DNA from: Arthrobacter sp. ISL-48
Lineage (GTDB): Bacteria > Actinomycetota > Actinomycetes > Actinomycetales > Micrococcaceae
Direction of reading: 5' to 3'
Assembly (NCBI RefSeq): GCF_018613805.1
Contig: NZ_JAGGPL010000003.1
Span: 124,001 to 188,000, forward strand
DNA length: 64,000 bases
Below the pieces are notes generated by a model. That model saw only the letters and a list, made by a program, of their open reading frames with translations. It searched no databases and was not told the origin of the DNA. The first letter of the stretch is position 1. The number at the start of each line of letters is the position of its first letter. The translations under genes were made by a program, and so were the position numbers. Of this stretch, positions 28,851 through 38,124 are shown one piece after another.

Positions 28851-28892
28851 CTAAGAAGAAGGAGCTCTGCGCGCACCTTTTGAGAGTAACAC
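28851..28892 (-). CDS. Short upstream ORF in the leuA leader
   Basis: A GTG-initiated 13-codon ORF encodes MLLSKGARRAPSS and stops at TAG just before the first arm of the LEU-like helix. It has two leucines at positions 2-3, one encoded by TTA, a rare codon in this GC-rich genome. No ribosome binding site is visible; a leaderless transcript is possible, with a poor -10 (CATCTT). A regulatory leader peptide is inferred. Confidence 0.5.
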   Translation of the reverse strand: MLLSKGARRAPSS

Positions 28893-28993
28893 GGGTGCGT
28901 AAGATGAAGGAGCAACACCTGCCGTAACGTCCACCATGCAGACGCCGCACCGGTTCCAGCGCCGGCCACGGCACCTCATACGAAGGAGTTTCC

Positions 28994-30946
28994 GTGCCCA
29001 TTTCGGGGATCGACCTGTCCAACATAGATCACACCGTCCGGCCGCAGGATGACCTGTACCAGCACGTGAACGGAGCATGGCTCAAGGCCACGGAAATCCC
29101 CGACGACCGGCCGCTTGAGGGAACTTTCACAGCCCTGCGCGACGGCGCCGAAATAGCGGTTCGGGACATCATCGAGGAAGCCGCCGGCAAGGGCGCCGCG
29201 GCCAGCGGGATTGAACGGAAGGTCGGCGAACTCTACAACAGCTTCATGGATGAAGCCGCCGTTGAGGCCAAGGGCATGGAGCCCATCCGGGACCGGCTCA
29301 CAGAGGTCTTTGCCACGGAATCCGTTCGAGAACTGATGTCGCTGGCCGGCCGGCTGTTCCGTTCGGATGTGGGCGGCCTCTTCTACATCTACCCGGCACC
29401 CGATGCTGGGAACCCGGACCGGATACTCCTCTACACCGGCCAGGGCGGGCTGGGATTGCCCGACGAGTCGTACTACCGCGAAGAGAAATTTGCTCCGATG
29501 GTCAAGGCCTACGGCAACCACGTGCAGACCATGTTCGCCCTCGCCGGCCTGGACGACGTGGAGGCCGCAGCCGGGCGGGTAGTCGCCCTCGAGACCAGCC
29601 TGGCATCCCACCACTGGGACAACGTCACCTTGCGGGATCCACAGAAGACTTACAACCTCAAGACGGCGGACGAAGCCCTTTCGCTGTTCCCCTTGCTGGG
29701 CACATGGTTCGAGGCCGCAGGCATTGTCGAGGACAAGCGCCGGGAAATCGTCGTGAGTACCCCTGACTTCTTCAGCGGGGCGGCCGCGCTGCTTGAGTCG
29801 GAACCGCTGGCGATCTGGCAGGAATGGCTGGCCATGAGGGTTATCAGCGCCGCCGCCCCGTATCTTTCCTCCGCGTTCGTGGACGCCAATTTTGCCTTCT
29901 ACGGCACCACCATCAGCGGCACGCCCCGGAACAAGGACCGCTGGAAGCGGGCCGTCGGCGTCGTCGAAGCGGCACTGGGCGAAGCCGTGGGGCAGATCTA
30001 CGTCTCACGGCACTTTCCTGAATCCCATAAAGCACGCATGCAGACCCTCGTGGACAACCTGATTGAGGCGTACCGCCAGAGCATCACGGGCCTCGAATGG
30101 ATGGGTGAAGCGACGAAAGCCGAGGCGCTCCGGAAGCTGGGGGCATTCCGCGGCAAGATCGGCTACCCGGACAAGTGGATTGATTACTCCGCGGTGGAGA
30201 TCGACCCTGCCGACCTGCTGGGGAACATCGAGCGGGCCCACAATGCCGACGTCGACCGCCACCTCGATGAGGTGGGCAAACCGGTGGACCTCAACAAGTG
30301 GCTGATGACGCCGCAGACGGTGAACGCCTACTACCACCCCATGCTGAACGAGATCGTCTTCCCGGCAGCGATCCTGCAGCCGCCGTTCTTTACCGCCGAC
30401 GCCGACGACGCCGTCAACTACGGCGGTATCGGCGCTGTCATCGGCCACGAGATCGGCCACGGTTTTGACGACCAGGGCTCACAGTTCGATGGCGGCGGCG
30501 CCCTCCGGAACTGGTGGACCGAGGAGGACCGTAAGGCGTTTGAAGCACTAACGGCCAAGCTGATTGCCCAGTTCGATGTCCTTTCCCCGTATGCGGCTCC
30601 CGGGCACAATGTCAACGGCAAGCTCACGCTGGGGGAGAACATCGGCGACCTGGGCGGCCTGACCATCGCTTACAAGGCCTACCTCCTCAGCCTGGACGGC
30701 AAGGAGCCGGAGGTGCTGGACGGACTCACGGGCCAACAGCGCTTCTTCGCCTCCTGGGCCGCCGGCTGGCGCCAGGTGATCCGGACAGAGGAAGCCATCC
30801 GCCGGTTGGCCACCGATCCGCACTCCCCCAACGAGTTCAGGACCAATGCCATCGCCAGGAACCTCGACCCATTCCACGAGGCCTTTGGCGTGACTGAACA
30901 GGACGGCATGTGGATGCCGCCGGAGGAGCGCGTCAGTATCTGGTAG
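28994..30946 (+). CDS. M13 family zinc metallopeptidase (neprilysin-like)
   Basis: A 650-residue peptidase of the PepO/neprilysin family. Zinc site HEIGH in VIGHEIGHGFDDQGSQFD (about residue 485) and third ligand in ENIGDLGG (about 550); NAYYHPMLNEIVFPA and the C-terminal PDPHSPNEFR-like region are family signatures. No signal peptide is seen, so it is probably cytosolic, as for bacterial PepO. GTG 28994 follows GAAGGAG. It stands between the leuA leader and hipBA. Confidence 0.93.
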   Translation: MPISGIDLSNIDHTVRPQDDLYQHVNGAWLKATEIPDDRPLEGTFTALRDGAEIAVRDIIEEAAGKGAAASGIERKVGELYNSFMDEAAVEAKGMEPIRDRLTEVFATESVRELMSLAGRLFRSDVGGLFYIYPAPDAGNPDRILLYTGQGGLGLPDESYYREEKFAPMVKAYGNHVQTMFALAGLDDVEAAAGRVVALETSLASHHWDNVTLRDPQKTYNLKTADEALSLFPLLGTWFEAAGIVEDKRREIVVSTPDFFSGAAALLESEPLAIWQEWLAMRVISAAAPYLSSAFVDANFAFYGTTISGTPRNKDRWKRAVGVVEAALGEAVGQIYVSRHFPESHKARMQTLVDNLIEAYRQSITGLEWMGEATKAEALRKLGAFRGKIGYPDKWIDYSAVEIDPADLLGNIERAHNADVDRHLDEVGKPVDLNKWLMTPQTVNAYYHPMLNEIVFPAAILQPPFFTADADDAVNYGGIGAVIGHEIGHGFDDQGSQFDGGGALRNWWTEEDRKAFEALTAKLIAQFDVLSPYAAPGHNVNGKLTLGENIGDLGGLTIAYKAYLLSLDGKEPEVLDGLTGQQRFFASWAAGWRQVIRTEEAIRRLATDPHSPNEFRTNAIARNLDPFHEAFGVTEQDGMWMPPEERVSIW

Positions 30947-30969
30947 CGGCGAGGAATGGCCGGACGGGG

Positions 30970-31063
30970 ATGTTCCATATATCCAACAACGCGTACTCTC
31001 CTCGGAATGTTCGACATCTTGAACATTTGGAATTACTACCCGTATGATCAATATATGGAACAT
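30970..31063 (+). promoter_or_regulatory. hipBA promoter with four symmetric operator half-sites
   Basis: ATGTTC occurs at 30970-30975 and 31007-31012; its complement GAACAT at 31021-31026 and 31058-31063. The four form an exact two-fold arrangement about position 31016.5, with 37-bp steps on each side. The outer pair extends to ATGTTCCATATA/TATATGGAACAT. TTGAAC (31019-31024) and TATGAT (31043-31048), 18 bp apart, form the promoter. ATG follows six bases later, so the mRNA is probably leaderless and the outer right half-site covers the start codon. Confidence 0.7.
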
Positions 31064-31312
31064 CCTTCGGCCACTCCCTTTTACCGCGCTGTCGATGCCG
31101 CATCGCTCGGGCGGTCAATTGCGGATGCCCGCAAAGAAGCAGGCCTGACCCAGCAGCAATTGGCTGAAACGCTGGGAGTTACACGGGGCAGCATCGTCAG
31201 GCTGGAACACGGCCAGCCCGTGTCGACCGTTGTAGCCATGAAAGCCATCCGGGCAATTGGCCGCGACGTCGCGCTGGTCCCCCGATTCGCCAAGCTTCAG
31301 GTCAAGCAGTGA
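31055..31312 (+). CDS. hipB: HipB-like XRE antitoxin/regulator
   Basis: An 85-residue protein with one XRE/HTH_3 domain: LGRSIADARKEAGLTQQQLAETLGVTRGSIVRLEHGQPVSTVVAMKAIRAIGRDV. It would neutralise HipA and repress the operon through the four half-sites. The frame is open to 30956, but ATG 31055 sits six bases after a good -10 and gives the normal HipB length. Its TGA overlaps the HipA GTG. Confidence 0.88.
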   Translation: MEHPSATPFYRAVDAASLGRSIADARKEAGLTQQQLAETLGVTRGSIVRLEHGQPVSTVVAMKAIRAIGRDVALVPRFAKLQVKQ

Positions 31313-32577
31313 GACGCCAAACCCTCGAAGTGTTCCTGCACGGGCGCCACATCGGCGTGCTTTCCGGGACGTCGCTGCGTCTGTCCTTCCAATACGACCG
31401 TGAAGTCGTCGCGGAATACGGCGTGTCCTCCATCCTGCTGTCGTTGGCGCTGCCCGTGGACCGAAGAAAGATCGCCGACACGCCGGTGTTCAATTACTTT
31501 GACGGGTTGCTTCCGGAGGGACAGGTCCGCTCCCACCTGGCCTCCCAGAACGGGCTTGCCACACCTGATGCCATCGGCTTGCTCCGGGTACTCGGCGCCG
31601 ACTGCGCCGGCGCCGTCCAGGCACTGCCGGAAGGAACGTCACCCGACGTGCAGGGGGAAGCAATCCCCATGACCGAAGAGGACGTCGCGAATGTCGTGGA
31701 AGCATTGCCCACCTGGGACCTGCCCGACGACTTCGCGGTCACTGCCTCCTTGGGCGGGATACAGTCGAAGGTCCTGCTGAGCCGGCACGGCGACCGTTGG
31801 ACGTGGCCAGGCCGCGGAGCCGTGTCAACCCACATCATCAAACCCGAACCCCTTGATTCGCCCATCCCCCATCTGCTGCCAGCGGAGGACTGGGCGCTGA
31901 AGGTTGCCGCTGCGGCCGGACTGCCCGCCGCAGAGGCCCGGCTTGAAACGTTCGGCGCCCGCCAGGCGATCGTCGTGACCCGCTACGATCGAACACCGGA
32001 CGGCGGCCGGCTGCACCAGGAGGACTTCACCCAGGCGCTGGCCCTGGGCAGTGAGGCCAAATACGAAGGCACGACGGCGCCCCCGTCCAGGCTGACCCGG
32101 CTGGTCTTTACCGCGGCGCCGCACACCCGTGACGACAACGAATTCCGGCGTGACCTGCTGCGGGCCGTCACCTTCAATCTCGTCATCGGAAACGGCGACG
32201 CACACTCGAAGAACTACTCGCTGCTCATCCGCGATGGCGGTGAGGTGCTGCTCGCACCGCTGTACGACGCGGCTCCTACGCTGCTTCTCTACGCGCCAAG
32301 CAAAAACGCCGGCCATACACTCGGCGGGCAGGCTGGGTTGAACCACCTGACGCTGGAGCACGTGATCAAGGAAGCCACAGCTTGGGGCCTGGACCCGGAC
32401 GACGCGCGGGCGACCGCTGCTGCCGTCCTGGAAGCAGTGGCCGGCGCAGCCACAGCCACACCGGCGCAGGACGTTATCGCGTTCCTGAACCAGCTGGTTC
32501 CCGCACGCGCCGAAGACCTCCTGAACGGCCAGACAGCCCGTCGCACCCTTGGTAATCAGGCCGCCTCACGAACCTGA
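31309..32577 (+). CDS. hipA: HipA-like serine/threonine kinase toxin
   Basis: HipA kinases phosphorylate a translation component (glutamyl-tRNA synthetase in E. coli) and cause dormancy; the target here is unknown. The 422-residue protein has the N-terminal subdomain (LEVFLHGRHIGVLSG, FNYFDGLLPEG), an ATP-binding lysine in ASLGGIQSKVLL (Lys154), the catalytic loop NGDAHSKNYS (Asp297) and LAPLYDAAPT. All kinase motifs look intact. GTG 31309 overlaps the hipB stop. Confidence 0.9.
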   Translation: MRRQTLEVFLHGRHIGVLSGTSLRLSFQYDREVVAEYGVSSILLSLALPVDRRKIADTPVFNYFDGLLPEGQVRSHLASQNGLATPDAIGLLRVLGADCAGAVQALPEGTSPDVQGEAIPMTEEDVANVVEALPTWDLPDDFAVTASLGGIQSKVLLSRHGDRWTWPGRGAVSTHIIKPEPLDSPIPHLLPAEDWALKVAAAAGLPAAEARLETFGARQAIVVTRYDRTPDGGRLHQEDFTQALALGSEAKYEGTTAPPSRLTRLVFTAAPHTRDDNEFRRDLLRAVTFNLVIGNGDAHSKNYSLLIRDGGEVLLAPLYDAAPTLLLYAPSKNAGHTLGGQAGLNHLTLEHVIKEATAWGLDPDDARATAAAVLEAVAGAATATPAQDVIAFLNQLVPARAEDLLNGQTARRTLGNQAASRT

Positions 32578-32598
32578 CAGTACAGGCACCCGCTCCGG

Positions 32599-34182
32599 TT
32601 AACCCCGGACGATCAGCAATGGATTGGCCTGCTGGCAGACAGTGTCCCCGGCCGTCTGATTAACGATGTCGTTCGGCAGCGTAGCGGCTCCATAGGTGGT
32701 GCCCTTGGAAAAGTCCTCACCAAGGTAGACCTGGACCCCGGGGAAGGCAGGAGCCGGAAGCACCTGGGCGGCCGGGATCCCCAGCATCGCCGCCACGTCT
32801 GCGCCAACGTTGGCGAACTGCGTTCCGTAGTACACCACGGACTGCGCAACGGGTTGGGCCTCCAGCTGGCCCAGCTGCGTAAAGCCACCCGCCTTCAACA
32901 CCTGGGCGATCTCCTGGGAACGCCCCGCCACACCCGATCCGTTGGCCACGGAGATGGGCTGCGCCGCCTTGTCATAGGGTGGCACCGCGGGCGCTGTCGT
33001 AGTCGGGGCGGGAGCGGGAGACGCCGTCGTACCGTCAGTCGGCGACGGCGACGGCGTGGGTGCTGTGGGATCGGTCAGGTCCACGTCCTTGCGGAGCGCC
33101 GAAAACAATTGTGATCCGGCAGGCTCGGCGACCTGGAGGCGGTTAGCGTCGCTGACCGCGGTGGTGGTGGGGACGGCGACGAACGCCACCTTGCTAATGT
33201 CGATGGTTTTCAGCCGGTTCCCGATGGTAAGGAGTGACGGAACTGACGCCAGGCCATCATCGACCGTGAGGTTCTGGGTGACGACATCGGCGATCTTCAG
33301 CATCTTGGCGGGATCCGACAGCGTGCCGTCGTCCTTGATCTTACGGGTGAGCGAGGAGAGGAAACCCTGCTGGGCCTTGATGCGGCCCAGGTCCCCGCCG
33401 TCGGCGAATGCATGCCGCGTCCGCAGGAAGGCCAATGCCATCTCGCCTTCCACGGCAGACGTTCCCTTGGGCAGGCGGAGGCGTGAATCGGGATCATAAA
33501 CGGCGTCGCTGATGCAGACATCCACGCCGCCCACGGTATTGGAGAGCTCCTTGACGGCGTTGAAGTCCGCCATCATGAAGTGGTCGACCTGCAGCCCGGT
33601 GAGCTTGTTGACGGTGTCCACGGCGCAGCCAATGCCGGCCTGCGCCATGGCCTCATTGATCATGACCCCGCTGCGGGCCGGAAATACCTGCTTGGTTTTC
33701 GGGTCCTTGCACTCGGGGATGTCAACGAGGAGGTCGCGCGGGAAGCTGATGACGTTGACGCGCTTGTTGTCCGCCGAAATGTCCATCAGCATCATCACGT
33801 CCGATTGCCCGTAGCCGCTGGATTCTGCTGCGGTGCCGTATTCGGAATTCTTGCCATCCCGCGTGTCCGAGCCAAGGATGAGGATCTGCATCCTGTCAGT
33901 CGAGTCGTTCACTGCGCTCTGGGTGGAGCCGTTGCCAGCGCTCAGCGGCGCCCGGGAGATGTTCGACTGCAGCCGGAAGTACCAGAAGCCGGCAAAGGCA
34001 AGGCCCCCTACCACCAGGATGGAGACAATGGCAGTGGTCACTTTCACCCATTGCGGCATCCGGCGCTGTAAGCCCAGATGGCGGGCGGATCCGACGGCCG
34101 CATCTTCCGCGTGACGGGAAACTGGCCCCGAACCGGCTGACAGGTCAGCTCCATACTCGCGCTTATCGCGGCCTCGCACCAC
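32599..34182 (-). CDS. LytR-CpsA-Psr (LCP) ligase with LytR_C domain
   Basis: LCP enzymes attach teichoic-acid or polysaccharide precursors to peptidoglycan. The 527-residue protein has a cytoplasmic N-terminus, one transmembrane helix (about 45-70), the LCP domain (about 95-290: ILILGSDTRDG, DVMMLMDI, VISFPRDLLVDIP, GGVDVCI, FLRTRHAFADGGDLGRIKAQQ) and, after a Thr/Pro/Ala-rich linker, a LytR_C domain (IQVANGSGVAG type; here SVANGSGVAGRSQEIAQVL). Starts at either of two adjacent GTGs after AAGGAAGG. Convergent with hipA. Confidence 0.93.
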   Translation of the reverse strand: MVRGRDKREYGADLSAGSGPVSRHAEDAAVGSARHLGLQRRMPQWVKVTTAIVSILVVGGLAFAGFWYFRLQSNISRAPLSAGNGSTQSAVNDSTDRMQILILGSDTRDGKNSEYGTAAESSGYGQSDVMMLMDISADNKRVNVISFPRDLLVDIPECKDPKTKQVFPARSGVMINEAMAQAGIGCAVDTVNKLTGLQVDHFMMADFNAVKELSNTVGGVDVCISDAVYDPDSRLRLPKGTSAVEGEMALAFLRTRHAFADGGDLGRIKAQQGFLSSLTRKIKDDGTLSDPAKMLKIADVVTQNLTVDDGLASVPSLLTIGNRLKTIDISKVAFVAVPTTTAVSDANRLQVAEPAGSQLFSALRKDVDLTDPTAPTPSPSPTDGTTASPAPAPTTTAPAVPPYDKAAQPISVANGSGVAGRSQEIAQVLKAGGFTQLGQLEAQPVAQSVVYYGTQFANVGADVAAMLGIPAAQVLPAPAFPGVQVYLGEDFSKGTTYGAATLPNDIVNQTAGDTVCQQANPLLIVRG

Positions 34183-34279
34183 TGGGTGTACCTTCCTTTG
34201 AAATCCGAACCCGGCTCATTTTAGTAGTCCAGGCTGGGAAAATGCCGATTGGAGTGCCCGGGCCTGCGGTGCGGGGGCG

Positions 34280-35254
34280 TCAGAAGCCGAGCTTTACCAG
34301 CTGTTTGGGGTCCCGTTGCCAGTCCTTGGCCACCTTCACGTGGAGGTCAAGATAGATGCGCGTGCCCAGCAGTGCTTCGATGCCCTTCCGGGCGTTGGTG
34401 CCCACTTCGCGCAGCCGGCTGCCACCCTTGCCGATGATAATGGCCTTCTGGGAGGGGCGTTCCACGTAGAGGTTGACCCGCACATCCAGGAGCTGGTTGT
34501 CTTCGGCGCGGCCTTCGCGGGCCACGATTTCATCAACAACCACCGCCAGCGAATGGGGCAGTTCGTCGCGGACCCCCTCCAAAGCAGCTTCCCTGATCAG
34601 TTCGGCCACCATCACGGCTTCGGGCTCGTCCGTCAGCTCACCGTCCGGGTACAGCGGCGGCGACGGCGGCATGTGGCTGATAAGAACGTCGGCCAGCGTT
34701 CCCACCTGGAAACCGTCGGCTGCCGATACCGGGACGATATCCTTCCAGCCATCCTCCCCGAGTACTTCACGGCCAAGGGCAGCAACCGCAAGGAGCTGTT
34801 CCGTCAAGGCCTGGCGGTCCACCAGGTCAGCCTTTGTGACGATCGCGATGACTGGCTTTCGCCCGACGGCGGCCAACTGTGCGGCAATGTATTTGTCACC
34901 GGGGCCGATTTTTTCGTTGGCGGGCAGGCAGAAACCAATCGCATCAACCTCGGCGAGGGTGTCTGCGACGAGGTCATTGAGCCGTTTGCCCAGGAGCGTA
35001 CGGGGACGGTGCAGGCCCGGGGTGTCCACCAGGATCAGCTGGGCGTCGTCGCGGTGGACAATTCCACGGATAGTGTGGCGGGTGGTCTGCGGCTTGGCGG
35101 ACGTGATGGCCACCTTCTTGCCCACCAACGCATTGGTGAGGGTGGATTTGCCGGCATTGGGGCGTCCCACCAGGACCGAGAAGCCTGCACGGAAGCCGCC
35201 AAAGTCCTCGGTGCCGGAATCCAGGTGGACTTGGGGCCTATTTTTCTTGCTCAC
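34280..35254 (-). CDS. era: GTPase Era
   Basis: Era binds 16S rRNA and assists 30S assembly. The 324-residue protein has G1 GRPNAGKST, G2 region PQTTRHTIRG, G3 DTPGLHRP, G4 TKAD and a C-terminal KH domain (IIIGKGGSRLREVGTNARKGIEAL). GTG 35254 follows GGAG and overlaps the end of the upstream CNNM gene by 17 bases; the ORF is open 16 codons further upstream but those residues have no family match. Last gene of the phoH-ybeY-CNNM-era set. Confidence 0.95.
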   Translation of the reverse strand: MSKKNRPQVHLDSGTEDFGGFRAGFSVLVGRPNAGKSTLTNALVGKKVAITSAKPQTTRHTIRGIVHRDDAQLILVDTPGLHRPRTLLGKRLNDLVADTLAEVDAIGFCLPANEKIGPGDKYIAAQLAAVGRKPVIAIVTKADLVDRQALTEQLLAVAALGREVLGEDGWKDIVPVSAADGFQVGTLADVLISHMPPSPPLYPDGELTDEPEAVMVAELIREAALEGVRDELPHSLAVVVDEIVAREGRAEDNQLLDVRVNLYVERPSQKAIIIGKGGSRLREVGTNARKGIEALLGTRIYLDLHVKVAKDWQRDPKQLVKLGF

Positions 35255-36569
35255 GTGGAACTCCCTGCTGGGTTGTTTCCGCCTCATGGAGGAGGTCTTC
35301 AAGGTCAGTGTCTACTTTTGGTGGGTGCGCCGCAATGATGTGGCTGACCCGGTTCCGGCGGCCTTCGAGCCGCTCGGCCCGCAACGAAACACCGTCCACT
35401 ATCACGGTGCTCCCCACGATGGGGACGCGGCCGAGCGCCTTGGCCATCAGCCCGCCCACGGTGTCTACCTCGTCGTCGTCGAGCTCGATGTCGAACAGTT
35501 GCCCGAGGTCGTCGATGCTCATCCGCGCGCTCACCCGGAAGGACCCGGCCCCGAGTGCCACCGCCTCTGCGCTTTCGGTGTCATATTCGTCCACGATCTC
35601 GCCGACAATCTCTTCAATGAGGTCCTCCAGCGTGACGAGGCCCGCCGTACCGCCATATTCGTCGATGACGATGGCCACGTGGGTGGATTCCTTCTGCAGT
35701 TCCTTCAACAGATCGCTGACAGGCTTGGATTCGGGGACATAGCGGACTTCACGGGCAATGGATTCGACGAGGGGCGGGGCTTCGTCCGGGCTTAGTTCGT
35801 GAAGGGCCGCGGCGACGTCCTTGAGATACACGATCCCGAGGATTTGGTCCGTGCTGTCTCCGATCACGGGAATCCGTGAGTAGCCGGACCGCAGGAAAAG
35901 TGACATAGCCCGCCTGAGGCTCGAACCGGCATCGATGCTGACGATGTCCGTCCGGGGAACCATGACGGCGCGCACCAGCGTGTCGCCGAAATCAAAGACG
36001 GACTGGATCATCTCAGCCTCAGTATCCTCGATCACGTCCGATTCGCTGGCCCGGTCAACGAGTTCGCGGAACTCCTGTTCGCTGACGAAGGCCTCGTCGC
36101 CTCCGGGAGCCCCTGGGGCTGCCGCGCTCCCGAGCGCCACTAGCCAGGCCGGGATAGGCCCGAGGAGCCGCGTCAGGAACCCGATCAGCGGTGCCGTGAA
36201 CCGTACGACGTCCGCAGAATGGAGCCTGCCGAGCTGCCGCGGGGAGACTCCCACGATCACGAATCCGAGGAGGGCCATGATGCCGGTGGCCGCGAGGCCG
36301 GCGAGCCATACGTTCGCCAGCAGGCTGTGCAGCAGGACTGCCACTGCCACCGCCGAGGCCATCTCGAACCAGATCCGCCAGAACCTGAGCGCCCGGATGT
36401 GCGCCACCGGTTCCGCAAGGATGCTTTTCATGGCGTTTCCACGGCTGGTGAGAAGCGCTTCCTCGGCGTCGTGGCGGGGAAGGAACGTGAACGCCGCCTC
36501 GGCGGCTGTCAGGAGCGCCGCAATGCTGAGGAAGGCCAGGGCCATGAAAACAAGAAGCAGGGGCGTCAC
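35238..36569 (-). CDS. CNNM/HlyC-CorC family membrane protein with CBS domains
   Basis: A 443-residue protein with an N-terminal DUF21 membrane domain (four helices, about 1-160), a CBS pair (about 205-330: MVPRTDIVSIDAGSSLRRAMSLFLRSGYSRIPVIGD and STHVAIVIDEYGGTAGLVTLEDLIEEIVGEI) and a CorC_HlyC transporter-associated domain (SFRVSARMSIDDLGQLF). Members handle magnesium or cobalt. It overlaps ybeY by four bases and is translationally coupled to it. Named hemolysin in some databases, which is misleading. Confidence 0.92.
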   Translation of the reverse strand: MTPLLLVFMALAFLSIAALLTAAEAAFTFLPRHDAEEALLTSRGNAMKSILAEPVAHIRALRFWRIWFEMASAVAVAVLLHSLLANVWLAGLAATGIMALLGFVIVGVSPRQLGRLHSADVVRFTAPLIGFLTRLLGPIPAWLVALGSAAAPGAPGGDEAFVSEQEFRELVDRASESDVIEDTEAEMIQSVFDFGDTLVRAVMVPRTDIVSIDAGSSLRRAMSLFLRSGYSRIPVIGDSTDQILGIVYLKDVAAALHELSPDEAPPLVESIAREVRYVPESKPVSDLLKELQKESTHVAIVIDEYGGTAGLVTLEDLIEEIVGEIVDEYDTESAEAVALGAGSFRVSARMSIDDLGQLFDIELDDDEVDTVGGLMAKALGRVPIVGSTVIVDGVSLRAERLEGRRNRVSHIIAAHPPKVDTDLEDLLHEAETTQQGVPREQEK

Positions 36570-37039
36570 TGCGTGGTCTCGGCGGGTGCTTCTTTGCCGG
36601 TGAAGCCGGATAGCAGTTCGCGCTGAAGGCCGAACATCTCGGCCTTTTCCTCCGGCTCGGCGTGGTCATAGCCCAGGAGATGGAGTATGCCGTGGGTGGT
36701 CAGGAGCAGCATCTCATCCTGCAGGGAATGGCCGGCATTCCTGGCCTGGACCTGCGCAACCTGTGGGCACACGGCGATGTCCCCCAGCATCCCCTGCGGA
36801 GTTGGCCGGTCCGGCGTACCCGGAGTCAGTTCATCCATCGGCACGGACAGCACGTCGGTGGAGCCGGGCTCGTCCATGAGCTCAATGTGGAGCTTCTCCA
36901 TGGCGGGCTCGTCCACGAGGAGAATGGACAGTTCCGCCTGGGGGTGGATGTAAAGCTGTTCAAAAACGTACCTGGACAGCGCCACAAGCTCCGCCTCGTC
37001 CACCTGGATCCCGGATTCGTTGTTGACCTCGATGCTCAC
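36566..37039 (-). CDS. ybeY: rRNA maturation endoribonuclease YbeY
   Basis: YbeY processes 16S rRNA ends and takes part in ribosome quality control. The 157-residue protein has the zinc motif HGILHLLGYDH (H-x3-H-x5-H) and the upstream DEPAMEKLHIELMDEPGSTDVLSVPMDE region. It overlaps phoH and CNNM by four bases each, giving a tightly coupled operon. Confidence 0.95.
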   Translation of the reverse strand: MSIEVNNESGIQVDEAELVALSRYVFEQLYIHPQAELSILLVDEPAMEKLHIELMDEPGSTDVLSVPMDELTPGTPDRPTPQGMLGDIAVCPQVAQVQARNAGHSLQDEMLLLTTHGILHLLGYDHAEPEEKAEMFGLQRELLSGFTGKEAPAETTQ

Positions 37040-38124
37040 GCGTGCTCCGCCCGCTTTTCCCGGCCCACTGAATGCTTGACCCGGTTCCGCTGGACGTCGT
37101 CCCAGAGGCTGTACGCCCGAACGATGTCACCGACCAGGCGGTGCCGGACCACGTCGGTGGAATCCAGGACGGTGAAATTCACATCTTCGATTCCCTGCAG
37201 GATCTCCTCCACAATGCGCAGCCCGGACCTTGTGCCAAACGGAAGGTCAACCTGCGTGACGTCTCCAGTGACCACCATCTTGGAACCGAAGCCCAGGCGG
37301 GTCAGGAACATCTTCATCTGCTCGGGCGTCGTGTTCTGGGCCTCGTCAAGGATGATGAAAGCGTCGTTGAGGGTCCGGCCGCGCATGTAGGCGAGGGGCG
37401 CCACCTCAATGGTTCCTGCGGCCATCAGGCGCGGGATGGATTCGGGGTCCATCATGTCGTGCAGGGCATCGTAGAGCGGGCGCAGGTAGGGATCGATTTT
37501 GTCGCTCAGCGTGCCAGGCAGGAATCCCAGCCGTTCGCCGGCTTCGACGGCGGGCCTGGTCAGGATGATCCGGCTGACTTCCTTCTGCTGCAGGGCCTGG
37601 ACTGCCTTGGCCATGGCGAGGTAGGTCTTGCCGGTTCCCGCGGGGCCGATACCGAAGATCACGGTGTTGGCGTCGATCGCGTCAACATAGTTTTTCTGGT
37701 TCAGGGTCTTGGGCCTGATGGTTTTGCCGCGGCTCGAGAGGATGTCATGCGTCAGGACGTCCACCGGGTTCTGCAGCGACTGGCTGCGGAGCAGGGCTAC
37801 AAGCTGTTGCAGGACGGCAGGGCTGATGACGGTGCCCCGGGCCACCAGACCGCGGACTTCGTGGAGTAGCCGCATGATCCTGGGAACGTCGCTGGCGGGT
37901 CCACTGATGGAAAGCTCGTTTCCGCGGACATGGAAGTTGACCGCCGGGAACTGTTCCTCAATGAAACGCAGGGCCTCATCATGGCTGCCGAGCGATTGGA
38001 CCATCTGATCGGAGTTGTCAAAGAGAACCACCTCCGTCCGAATGCCGGGAAGGGTGTGGGGGAATTCTCCTGCGGTGCGCTCCCCGGTATTCAGCCGGCG
38101 CTTTCCGTTCGTTGATTCAGTCAT
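37036..38124 (-). CDS. PhoH-like ATPase
   Basis: A 362-residue PhoH-family protein: an N-terminal region with a KH-like part ([24 protein letters not shown]), then the ATPase core with Walker [32 protein letters not shown], Walker [24 protein letters not shown] and [11 protein letters not shown]. Associated with RNA metabolism next to YbeY. ATG 38124; no strong ribosome binding site visible. First gene of the operon ending in era. Confidence 0.93.
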   Translation of the reverse strand: MTESTNGKRRLNTGERTAGEFPHTLPGIRTEVVLFDNSDQMVQSLGSHDEALRFIEEQFPAVNFHVRGNELSISGPASDVPRIMRLLHEVRGLVARGTVISPAVLQQLVALLRSQSLQNPVDVLTHDILSSRGKTIRPKTLNQKNYVDAIDANTVIFGIGPAGTGKTYLAMAKAVQALQQKEVSRIILTRPAVEAGERLGFLPGTLSDKIDPYLRPLYDALHDMMDPESIPRLMAAGTIEVAPLAYMRGRTLNDAFIILDEAQNTTPEQMKMFLTRLGFGSKMVVTGDVTQVDLPFGTRSGLRIVEEILQGIEDVNFTVLDSTDVVRHRLVGDIVRAYSLWDDVQRNRVKHSVGREKRAEHA

